Of a stretch of DNA of 37,866 nt, positions 8,462 through 14,691 are shown piece after piece. The DNA is taken from positions 1 through 37,866 of the forward strand of contig JANWHA010000078.1 in assembly GCA_025450635.1 (NCBI GenBank), written 5' to 3'. Within the stretch, counting starts at the first letter, position 1; each line of letters begins with the position of its first letter. Source of the stretch: Croceibacterium sp. GTDB lineage: Bacteria; Pseudomonadota; Alphaproteobacteria; Sphingomonadales; Sphingomonadaceae. A model generated the notes under the pieces. That model was given only the letters and a program-made list of their open reading frames with translations, ran no database searches and was not told the DNA's origin. The position numbers and the translations under genes were made by a program.

Positions 8462-8816
8462 CACCACTGACAGCTCATTTTTGTACAGCGCAGCACACCA
8501 CGACGCAGTTGATCAGAGAAGTTGAATAGGCGTAGCGCAAGCCCCCTGCCTGACGTAAGCGCCAGCTTCAGATCAAGGCCGACACGCTCGAATCCCACGT
8601 TAAGCTTGGAGAGCCAAACGACCGCTTTCGGGCACCGGGATAACTCAGATATACAGCCGAGACTGGCGCAAAGCAGACGCGCAATAGTAGCTGCCTGACT
8701 TTCACATTCTGGCACATTCCGCTCGACTTCGTTGGCGTGTCGAGCATTGCTGTTGTCACTGAATCGCAGCCGACTTCACCGGCTGCTGCCTCGATGCCGC
8801 GCGGGATCGGGGCTCC
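8462..8816. other. Gap between mgtA and the DUF3489 operon
   Basis: About 355 bases without a gene I can support. A minus-strand frame from GTG 8715 to 8458 (85 codons) overlaps the mgtA stop and has only a weak ribosome binding site and no family I recognise. A plus-strand frame in phase with DUF3489 extends upstream to 8737 but lacks a site and is rich in Ser, Pro and Gly, so it was taken as leader. The promoter of the downstream operon should lie here, but no clear hexamers were seen. Confidence 0.35.
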
Positions 8817-8864
8817 GGGTGGTGAGAGCCGCGATGGTCGCGGCTCCACGATGGAGAACCACCC
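8817..8864 (+). promoter_or_regulatory. Nested stem-loop leader of the DUF3489-DUF2924-recombinase operon
   Basis: GAGCCGCGA (8826-8834) and TCGCGGCTC (8838-8846) form a perfect 9-bp stem with a 3-base loop. Outside it GGGTGGT (8817-8823) pairs perfectly with ACCACCC (8858-8864), ending one base before ATG 8866. The GGAG ribosome binding site (8853-8856) lies in the internal loop between the two stems. The fold could control translation of the operon, or the inner dyad could be an operator. It also argues that this stretch is leader, not coding. Confidence 0.5.
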
Positions 8865-8865
8865 C

Positions 8866-9240
8866 ATGAAGGCAAGTTCGCACCCCGATCCGAGACTATC
8901 GCCTGCAGCAGGCAGCGGCTCTACCAGTAAGCCGGCGCGAAGGCGCCGCATGGCGCGCGAGCCTCAGACCGAGCCCAGCCCCAGCGCGAACGCGGTAGTC
9001 GGACCCAACGGGCAGAAGTCAGGGGCCAGGCAAGTGCCGGCTCAGACCAAGATCGCTGCGGTGATCGCCCTCCTCCAACGGTCGGAGGGCGCCACTCTCG
9101 ACGAAATGATCGAGGCGACCGGCTGGCTGCCCCACACCACCCGCGCAGCGCTGACCGGACTGAAAAAGAAAAGTCACACCATTTCGAAGTCCAAGCGCGA
9201 CGACGTGACGTGCTACTTTATCTCAAGGCCCGCCTCGTGA
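8866..9240 (+). CDS. DUF3489 protein, first gene of recombinase operon
   Basis: A 124-residue protein with a low-complexity, basic N-terminal half (PARRRRMAR near residue 22) and a C-terminal DUF3489 domain of about 65 residues. The domain carries KIAAVIALLQRSEGATLDE, TGWLPHTTRAALTGLKKK, and SKRDDVTCYF. The domain has the look of a winged-helix DNA-binding fold, which is inference. ATG 8866 was chosen over upstream in-frame starts (8737, 8851) because GGAG lies 9 bases before it and a structured leader ends next to it. The stop overlaps the GTG of the next gene (GTGA). In alphaproteobacterial islands DUF3489 is often found with DUF2924 and a large serine recombinase, as here. A role as accessory or directionality factor is possible but unproven. 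Confidence 0.82.
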   Translation: MKASSHPDPRLSPAAGSGSTSKPARRRRMAREPQTEPSPSANAVVGPNGQKSGARQVPAQTKIAAVIALLQRSEGATLDEMIEATGWLPHTTRAALTGLKKKSHTISKSKRDDVTCYFISRPAS

Positions 9241-9668
9241 ATAAGGCAAATGCCAAGCTGAAGGCCGAGCTCGCTGCGCTGGCGGAGATGATGCCAGCGC
9301 AGCTCGTGCAACATTGGATGGAGACTGAAGCGCCAGTCCCTCCCAAGCTACCAGCGCCGTTGCTGCGCCGCCTGCTGGCGCAACGGCTGCAGGAGCGACG
9401 TCTGGGCGCGTTGCCGGCTGCAGTTGCACGAGAGCTCGGGCGTACCGGCGGTAGTGAGCCGGCGCGGCCGGGGCGTCAGGCTGTGCCCCTCACCCCGGGC
9501 GCCCGGCTGGTGCGCGAATGGAATGGCCAGACCATCTCTGTTGAAGTCCGCGCGGACGGTTTCTGGTGGAAGGAACGGACCTGGCGTTCGCTTAGCGAGA
9601 TTGCCCGCGAGGTGACCGGAGCGCACTGGTCGGGTCCCCGTTTCTTCGGGCTGCATCGCCGTGCCTGA
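9237..9668 (+). CDS. DUF2924 protein, second gene of recombinase operon
   Basis: A 143-residue protein. The N-terminal part (about 1-65) is helical and charged, with AELAALAEMMPAQLVQHW and LRRLLAQRLQERRLG. The C-terminal part has the DUF2924 signature: LTPGARLVREWNGQ, FWWKERTWRSLSEIAREVTG, and WSGPRFFGL. The end resembles DNA-contacting domains that read SLS-IA--ITG--WSGP-FFG. GTG 9237 was chosen because it overlaps the upstream stop as GTGA, the usual sign of coupled translation, and AAGG lies about 9 bases upstream; GTG 9210 is an alternative. The stop lies 8 bases inside the recombinase gene. Function is not established; the constant pairing with a serine recombinase suggests it helps or regulates recombination. 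Confidence 0.85.
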   Translation: MNKANAKLKAELAALAEMMPAQLVQHWMETEAPVPPKLPAPLLRRLLAQRLQERRLGALPAAVARELGRTGGSEPARPGRQAVPLTPGARLVREWNGQTISVEVRADGFWWKERTWRSLSEIAREVTGAHWSGPRFFGLHRRA

Positions 9669-11346
9669 GAAGCAACTGCGCTGCGCGGTCTATACCCGCA
9701 AATCGACCGAGGACGGTCTCGAGCAGGAGTTCAATAGCCTCGACGCGCAATATGAAGCATGCGCCGCCTATGCGGTGAGTCAGCGCCACGAGGGGTGGGT
9801 GATCCTGCCCGACCGGTACGATGACGGCGGGTTCTCGGGCGGCAACATGGAGCGGCCTGGTCTCAAGCGGCTGATGACGGATGTTTCGAGCGGCAAGGTC
9901 GATATCATTCTTCTCTACAAGATCGACAGGCTGACCCGCAGCCTCGCCGACTTCGCCAGGATCGTTGATGTGCTCGACAAAGCGGGGGCGAGCTTCGTCT
10001 CGATCACCCAGTCCTTCAACACGACTACGTCGATGGGCAGGCTGACGCTCAACATGCTGCTGTCGTTCGCCCAGTTCGAGCGCGAGGTGATCGGCGAGCG
10101 CGTGCGCGACAAGGTCGCCGCATCAAAGAAGCGCGGCATGTGGATGGGCGGCGGGGTTCCGACCGGATACCTCGTCAAGGATCGCAAGCTGATTGTTAAC
10201 GAGCCGCAGGCCGAGGTATTACGATCGATCTACCGTCGATATCTCGAGGTCGGCTCCGTCGCGGAGTTGGTCGATGTTTTGAACCGAGCAGGACTGCGGA
10301 CGGAGATACGGGTCAGCCGGCGTGGCAACACGAGTGGCGGCGTGCCGTTCAGCCGCGGCATGCTCTTCCATCTCCTGACGAACCGGGTTTACCGCGGAAT
10401 GACAGTCCACAAGGGCCAGGCATACCCCGGGGAGCACGAGCCGATCGTCAGCCAGGAGCTGTGGGATGAGGTTCAGGCCTGCATCCGCGAGCGCACACAA
10501 GGCCACTCCCGAAGGCTCAAGGCCAAAGAGCCGAGTTTGCTTGTCGGACTGGTGTTCGACGGCGAAGGGCGCGCGATGCGACCAAGTCACTCCGTCAAGG
10601 GGAAGGTTCGCTACCGGTATTACGAGACGCGCACCGAACTGCTCGATGGGTCTCCCGCGTGGCGCGTCTCTGCGCACGACCTCGAACGCGTCGTCTGTGA
10701 GCGCCTGCCCCAGCTACTTGGCGATCAGCGCGCGCTGACAAGCGCCGTGGGCCGAGAACTGGACGCTCGAGAGACTGAAAAGCTTCTTGCGTCATCAGCT
10801 GATGTTGCTGGGGCTCTGAGCGGTCGCAGCACGCCACGTCGCCTTGCGCTCCTTTCACAACTGGCCGCTCGCATCGACTTGGCCGCGGATGGCCTCTCCA
10901 TCCGTATCGAGCCTGCGCGGTTGCTCGCGGTCCTCGATGCCCATGTAGGCGACCATGCCGGTGCGGAGCCAATTGTCCTCACATGTGCCGCAACCAGGGT
11001 CTGGCATGGCCGTCAGCTTCGACTGGTGATCCCAGGGCCGGTCGATGAAAGCAACTTCCGCTACCGCGATCCGAACCTCATCAGGCTGATGGGCGAAGTG
11101 CACGAAGCTCGCGAACTCGTGCTGGCGAACGCCGACAAGACCATCTCGGCCATTTGCCGCGAAACTGGCAGATGCCGCGTACGGCTAAATCGGCTCCTTA
11201 AACTCTCCTGCCTCGCGCCAAACATCGTCACGGCAATCCTCGAGGGTCGTCAGCCGGTGGGCTGCGCCGACGTCACAACGCTGCTTCTGGGCACTGAATT
11301 ACCGCTCGATTGGGCAGAGCAGCGCACGATGCTCGGGTTCGCCTGA
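9661..11346 (+). CDS. Large serine recombinase, integrase of the island
   Basis: An intact 561-residue recombinase. The catalytic domain (7-150) has AVYTRKS with Ser15 as nucleophile, DGGFSGGNMERP, YKIDRLTRSL (86-95) and FEREVIGERVRDK. A recombinase domain (about 165-270) includes the VPTGY and FHLLTNRVYRG regions. The next part (SLLVGLVFDGEGRAM to VRYRYYE) resembles the zinc-ribbon-like region but lacks zinc cysteines. The C-terminus (RLVIPGP, then NADKTISAICRETG) has the helix-turn-helix-like end common in this subgroup. GTG 9661 overlaps the DUF2924 stop by 8 bases, so the three genes form one coupled unit. It ends about 185 bases from the 3' end of tRNA-Arg, fitting an island integrase at its attachment site, although tRNA-end targeting is more typical of tyrosine integrases. 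It differs clearly from the recombinase at the left end. Confidence 0.95.
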   Translation: MPEKQLRCAVYTRKSTEDGLEQEFNSLDAQYEACAAYAVSQRHEGWVILPDRYDDGGFSGGNMERPGLKRLMTDVSSGKVDIILLYKIDRLTRSLADFARIVDVLDKAGASFVSITQSFNTTTSMGRLTLNMLLSFAQFEREVIGERVRDKVAASKKRGMWMGGGVPTGYLVKDRKLIVNEPQAEVLRSIYRRYLEVGSVAELVDVLNRAGLRTEIRVSRRGNTSGGVPFSRGMLFHLLTNRVYRGMTVHKGQAYPGEHEPIVSQELWDEVQACIRERTQGHSRRLKAKEPSLLVGLVFDGEGRAMRPSHSVKGKVRYRYYETRTELLDGSPAWRVSAHDLERVVCERLPQLLGDQRALTSAVGRELDARETEKLLASSADVAGALSGRSTPRRLALLSQLAARIDLAADGLSIRIEPARLLAVLDAHVGDHAGAEPIVLTCAATRVWHGRQLRLVIPGPVDESNFRYRDPNLIRLMGEVHEARELVLANADKTISAICRETGRCRVRLNRLLKLSCLAPNIVTAILEGRQPVGCADVTTLLLGTELPLDWAEQRTMLGFA

Positions 11347-11372
11347 GTCAGACCTGTAGCCACAGCTTCTGC

Positions 11373-11431
11373 GTCAGAGACCGGCTGGCAAACGGAGCCG
11401 CTGGGGTCGACCCAATTCGCGAGTCTCTGAC
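11373..11431. repeat. 9-bp inverted repeat around a 10-bp palindrome
   Basis: GTCAGAGAC (11373-11381) and GTCTCTGAC (11423-11431) are perfect inverted copies, 41 bases apart. Between them lies the perfect palindrome GGGTCGACCC (11404-11413). They lie just after the recombinase stop. They could be recombinase binding sites, part of an attachment site, or a transcription terminator stem, although no T-run follows. Confidence 0.5.
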
Positions 11432-11438
11432 TACACGT

Positions 11439-11479
11439 CCGGAAGGGTCCGCCCGAAACCGCGCGGAAGTCCGCCAGAA
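11439..11479 (+). repeat. Two imperfect direct repeats near the tRNA
   Basis: CCGGAAGGGTCCGCCCGAA (11439-11457) recurs as GCGGAAGTCCGCCAGAA (11463-11479), differing mainly by a 2-base deletion. The copies start 24 bases apart. Their place between an integrase and a tRNA 3' end suggests accessory binding or attachment sites, but no second copy elsewhere was found. Confidence 0.35.
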
Positions 11480-11530
11480 TCTGCGCGCCCTGGCCTGCAT
11501 TCCAAGTGAAGCGGGATAAGTCGGACTGGG

Positions 11531-11607
11531 TGGCGCGCCCGGCAGGACTCGAACCTGCAACTCCAAGCTTAGAAGGCTCGTGCTCTATCCAGTTGAACTA
11601 CGGGCGC
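11531..11607 (-). tRNA. tRNA-Arg (anticodon UCU)
   Basis: The minus strand gives a full cloverleaf. Acceptor GCGCCCG pairs with CGGGCGC, the D arm contains AACTGGATAGAGC, and the anticodon arm has CGAGC/GCTTG with loop CTTCTAA. The anticodon is TCT (11571-11573), and the T arm is GCAGG-TTCGAGT-CCTGC. The discriminator is G, and CCA is encoded (11531-11533). It reads AGA, a rare codon at this GC content. Its 3' end faces the island, the usual landing side for integrating elements. Confidence 0.97.
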
Positions 11608-11664
11608 GTGGGCAGGGGCAATAGCGTGCTTTGCGCGGGCGGCAAATCGCGATAGTCAGGCGGC

Positions 11665-12465
11665 GTGACGGGGCATCTGACGAAGATCGAAGGGCAGGCC
11701 GGCGCGCACCGGCAGTTCCGCTATTTCGATTTCATGATGGCGGCGTTCGTCACCATCCTGCTGCTGTCCAACGTCATCGGCGCGGCCAAGCAGGCGCAAA
11801 TCGATCTGCCGCTCTTCGGCACGATCACGTTCGGCGCCGGCGTGCTGTTCTTCCCGGTGGATTACGTGCTCGGCGACGTGCTGACCGAAGTCTACGGCTA
11901 CGCCCATGCGCGCCGGTGCATCTGGGCCGGGTTCGTGGCGCTGATGTTCATGGTGCTGATGTCGCTGGTGGTGGTGAACATCCCGGCGGCGCCGGACTGG
12001 GCGATCGCGTCGGGTGATTACATCGTCAACGGCAAGCACGTCACCGCCCCCAACCAGGCCGCCTATGAATCGCTGTTCGGGCAGACGCCGCGGATCGTGT
12101 TCGCCTCGCTGATCGCGTTCTGGTGCGGCGAGTTCGTCAACAGCTTCGTGATGGCGAAGATGAAGATCTGGACCAGCGCGCGCTATCTGTGGACCCGCAC
12201 GGTCGGCTCTACCGTCGTCGGCGAGGGGGTCGATTCCGCCCTGTTCTATCCGCTCGCCTTCCTCGGCGTAGCGGGTTGGACAACCCATGCGGTTATCGCG
12301 CTGGCGATCACGCAGTGGGTGGTGAAAACGGTGTGGGAAGTCGTGCTGACCCCGGTGACTTACGCGATCGTCGGTTTCCTGAAGCGGCGCGAGGGGGTCG
12401 AGGTGTTCGACACCGATACCGACTTCTCGCCCTTCGCCCGGATCGCCGGGGCGAAGGGCCGCTGA
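11665..12465 (+). CDS. yhhQ: Queuosine precursor transporter (YhhQ family)
   Basis: A 266-residue inner-membrane protein with six hydrophobic segments. It matches the VUT/DUF165 (YhhQ) family through FFPVDYVLGDVLTEVYGY in the second helix region, FWCGEFVNSF, and VGEGVDSALFYPLAF. The family imports the queuosine precursors preQ0 and preQ1 for tRNA wobble modification. The short hydrophilic N-terminus is followed directly by helix 1 (FDFMMAAFVTILLL). The GTG start at 11665 has a partial site (CAGGCGG) upstream. It stands alone next to tRNA-Arg and converges on pspC. queF, which makes preQ1 from preQ0, lies 13 kb away, so synthesis and uptake may coexist. Confidence 0.9.
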   Translation: MTGHLTKIEGQAGAHRQFRYFDFMMAAFVTILLLSNVIGAAKQAQIDLPLFGTITFGAGVLFFPVDYVLGDVLTEVYGYAHARRCIWAGFVALMFMVLMSLVVVNIPAAPDWAIASGDYIVNGKHVTAPNQAAYESLFGQTPRIVFASLIAFWCGEFVNSFVMAKMKIWTSARYLWTRTVGSTVVGEGVDSALFYPLAFLGVAGWTTHAVIALAITQWVVKTVWEVVLTPVTYAIVGFLKRREGVEVFDTDTDFSPFARIAGAKGR

Positions 12466-12477
12466 CAGACTTGTCAG
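12462..12477. terminator. Possible shared hairpin between convergent yhhQ and pspC
   Basis: CTGACA and TGTCAG form a perfect 6-bp stem with a 4-base loop that spans the stop codons of both converging genes. Its position fits a bidirectional stop signal. It has no U-run, so intrinsic termination would be weak. Confidence 0.3.
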
Positions 12478-12683
12478 TCTACCAGCAAGCCGATCGCAAG
12501 GTAAACCACCACCAGGCTGCCAAAGCCGAACACGGTGCCGAGCACGAAGATCAGGCGCCAGACCAGCGGATCGCCGCCGAAGCGGTTGGCCAGGCCGGCG
12601 CACACGCCCATCACCTTGCCGTTGACCTTGTCGAGGCGGAACTCGGCGGGCGCGCCGCCCGCGTTGTTGGGGAGCGAGTTCAC
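12474..12683 (-). CDS. pspC: PspC-domain membrane protein
   Basis: A 69-residue protein that is nearly all PspC domain: FRLDKVNGKVMGVCAGLANRFG, then DPLVWRLIFVLGTVFGFG and a second hydrophobic stretch VVVYLAIGLLV. PspC proteins are small inner-membrane proteins of the phage-shock/envelope stress response, and in enterobacteria they sense secretin stress together with PspB. There is no pspA, pspB or pspF next to it, so here it may act alone. The GTG start overlaps the stop of the 41-residue gene upstream (GTGA), so the two are coupled. Confidence 0.88.
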   Translation of the reverse strand: MNSLPNNAGGAPAEFRLDKVNGKVMGVCAGLANRFGGDPLVWRLIFVLGTVFGFGSLVVVYLAIGLLVD

Positions 12684-12805
12684 GCGAGGATCCCCGGGAC
12701 GACATGGCTGGCCGGAACGTAGAAGTACGAAGCGAGCATGAAGCTGGTCATGCCGAACGCGGCGAAAGCGGCGAGAACACGCTGCGAAAAAGAAGTGGTC
12801 GTCAT
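12680..12805 (-). CDS. 41-residue membrane peptide coupled to pspC
   Basis: Reads MTTTSFSQRVLAAFAAFG, then a hydrophobic stretch (MTSFMLASYFYV) ending PGILA. One membrane segment is likely. AGGGA lies about 9 bases before ATG 12805. The stop overlaps the GTG of pspC, which strongly supports translation of both. No family is recognised with certainty; it may be a partner of PspC in the membrane. A much longer frame that contains it is antisense to recF and was not used. Confidence 0.6.
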   Translation of the reverse strand: MTTTSFSQRVLAAFAAFGMTSFMLASYFYVPASHVVPGILA

Positions 12806-13033
12806 CTCATCAATTCCCTGTCTGGTCTCCCGGCGGCCCTTCCGCCGGATGAACCCAGGATTGCAGGGACCGTGCCAATTTGAGAAAATGGCGGAATTCC
12901 GCGGTTCCCGGCGTGCGCGGCGGTTACCTTGATAAGGCGCGTTGCGCACATTTGGGATTTTCCACCACATATCGGCGAACGTGGTTTTCGATAGAACGGA
13001 ACGGCCCGCTGCCCTAACGGCTCGCATCTCCGC
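12806..13033. promoter_or_regulatory. Divergent control region between recF and the pspC pair
   Basis: Holds a stem CCGGCGG/CCGCCGG with 5-base loop (12830-12848) in the leader of the 41-residue gene, and a perfect 12-bp palindrome GCGGAATTCCGC (12891-12902) near the middle, a candidate operator serving both directions. No promoter hexamers were certain. Confidence 0.35.
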
Positions 13034-14119
13034 ATGACGCTCGACCGGATCACGCTCGGCCATTTCCGCAACCACGCCGCGAGCCGTCTCGACGGCGCCG
13101 GGCACCTGAACCTGCTGGTGGGCGAGAACGGCGCGGGCAAGACCAACGTCCTCGAGGCGCTGTCGCTGCTGTCGCCCGGGCGCGGCCTGCGGCGCGCCTC
13201 GCTGCCGGAGATGGCGGACAGCCGCGGCCCCGGCACGTTCACCGTCAGCGCCGCGCTGGCGAGCGGTGACGCCGGTGAGCCGGTCATGCTCGGCACCGGC
13301 ACCCAGCCCGACCGGCCGCGGCGGCGCGTGGTCCAGGTCAACGGCGCCGAGACGAGCGCGGTGAGCCTCGGCGAGTGGCTCGCGGTCGGTTGGCTGACTC
13401 CGGCGATGGATGGCCTGTTCACCGGCACGGCTGGCGAACGGCGGCGCTACATCGATCGCCTGGCCCTGGCGCTCGAGCCGGGGCACGCGCGCCACGCCGC
13501 TCGCTACGAAGCAGCCCTGCGCGAGCGCAACCGGCTGCTGGCCGAGGACGCCGAGCCCGATCCGCAATGGCTCGATTCGATCGAAGTGCACCTGGCCGAA
13601 GAGGGCGCCGCGCTGGCCGCCGGCCGGACCGGGCTCGTCGAGCGCCTTTCGGCCGAGCTGGCGGCGCTGCCCGAGGGCCCGTTCGCGCGACCGGAGCTGG
13701 TGCTCGCGTCGAGCGGTCCGCGCGATGCCGATGGCCTTGCGCGAGATCTTGCCCGCCATCGCCCGCGCGACCGCGCCGCGGGGCGCACGTTGACCGGCCC
13801 CCATCGCGACGACCTCGAAGTCGCCATGGCCGGTAAAGGGGTTGCAGCGGCAAGTTGCTCGACGGGCGAGCAAAAGGCGCTGCTGATCGCCCTCACCCTC
13901 GCCCATGCCGGCCTTGCCGCTGCCGGACGACCCGGCGTGCTGCTGCTCGACGAGGTCGCGGCCCATCTCGATCCCATGCGCCGCGAAGCGCTGTTCGAGC
14001 GTCTTCGGGCCGGCAAGGCGCAAGTGTGGCTCACCGGCACCGAACGTGCGCCGTTCGAGGCGATCCTGGGCGAGGTCGCCACCTGGCGCGTCAGCAATGG
14101 CCAGGTGGAGCGGCTTTAG
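13034..14119 (+). CDS. recF: DNA replication/repair protein RecF
   Basis: A 361-residue SMC-like ATPase that loads RecA at single-strand gaps together with RecO and RecR. The N-terminus MTLDRITLGHFRNH is typical. Walker A is GENGAGKTN (residues 30-38). The ABC-type signature region is ASCSTGEQKALLIAL, and Walker B is GVLLLDEVAAHLDP. Length is normal for alphaproteobacterial RecF. It stands alone, not beside dnaA/dnaN/gyrB as in many other bacteria, as is common in this group. It converges on a DUF805 gene 3 bases past its stop. Confidence 0.95.
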   Translation: MTLDRITLGHFRNHAASRLDGAGHLNLLVGENGAGKTNVLEALSLLSPGRGLRRASLPEMADSRGPGTFTVSAALASGDAGEPVMLGTGTQPDRPRRRVVQVNGAETSAVSLGEWLAVGWLTPAMDGLFTGTAGERRRYIDRLALALEPGHARHAARYEAALRERNRLLAEDAEPDPQWLDSIEVHLAEEGAALAAGRTGLVERLSAELAALPEGPFARPELVLASSGPRDADGLARDLARHRPRDRAAGRTLTGPHRDDLEVAMAGKGVAAASCSTGEQKALLIALTLAHAGLAAAGRPGVLLLDEVAAHLDPMRREALFERLRAGKAQVWLTGTERAPFEAILGEVATWRVSNGQVERL

Positions 14120-14122
14120 CTC

Positions 14123-14617
14123 TCAGGCGAAAGCCTCGACGTCGAGATCGGGTTTGGTCGGATCGCTGCCGTATCTGTTGGCGCCCGTCGTTCCCGGCAG
14201 GCACATCACCACGATCCAGCCCAGGGCGACGATCAGGTAAAGATATTTATTGATGACCGCTGCTCCGACCAGAACCGCATAAAAGAGCACCAGGAACCAG
14301 CCTGAATAATTCAGGTCGTGCAATCGCCGGATCGTCACGGCGAAAGAGGCGACGCCCGTAAGCAGCGCCCACACATAAAAGACGACCACGAACCCTATCA
14401 GGCCAAAGCCCGCACCCGCGAGCAACGAGCCGTATGCCGCGGGATTGAGATCCTGGCCAATCGACATGGCCGATCCTCCGACGACGGCAACCATCAACGC
14501 GACCATGACTATAGCCACGATCCACACGAACAGCGTGAACATCCAGTACTCGCGGCGGCTCGAACGGCCCTCAATCAACCGGTAGAGCTTCCGGTAGGGC
14601 ATGAACATGTATTCCAT
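14123..14617 (-). CDS. DUF805 membrane protein
   Basis: A 164-residue integral membrane protein. The cytoplasmic N-terminus (FMPYRKLYRLIEGRSSRREY) leads into hydrophobic segments WMFTLFVWIVAIVMVAL, GFGLIGFVVVFYVWALL, and YSGWFLVLFYAVLVGA, with a final helix before CLPGTTGANRYG. SRREYW, IRRLHDLNYSGW and GT-G-NRYG are the DUF805 hallmarks (YhaH/YhaI-like). Function is unknown. ATG 14617 was chosen because GGAG lies 7 bases upstream; the frame continues upstream without a site. Confidence 0.88.
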   Translation of the reverse strand: MEYMFMPYRKLYRLIEGRSSRREYWMFTLFVWIVAIVMVALMVAVVGGSAMSIGQDLNPAAYGSLLAGAGFGLIGFVVVFYVWALLTGVASFAVTIRRLHDLNYSGWFLVLFYAVLVGAAVINKYLYLIVALGWIVVMCLPGTTGANRYGSDPTKPDLDVEAFA

Positions 14618-14691
14618 GACGTCTCTCCCCCAATCGCCCGGAGGCAGGGGACCATAGAACGGCTCACGATGCAACGGCTAAGCCGTCGCGG

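Noticed and set aside
6689-8467. Minus-strand open frame of 592 codons opposite mgtA
   Set aside because: Antisense shadow with low-complexity Arg/Gln/His content; the plus strand has all P-type ATPase motifs.
8458-8715. 85-codon minus-strand frame between mgtA and the DUF3489 gene
   Set aside because: Weak GTG start, no recognisable family, overlaps the mgtA stop; not enough to call a gene.
12680-14023. Minus-strand frame of 447 codons across recF
   Set aside because: Only its last 41 codons have a ribosome binding site and coupling to pspC; the rest is antisense to recF.
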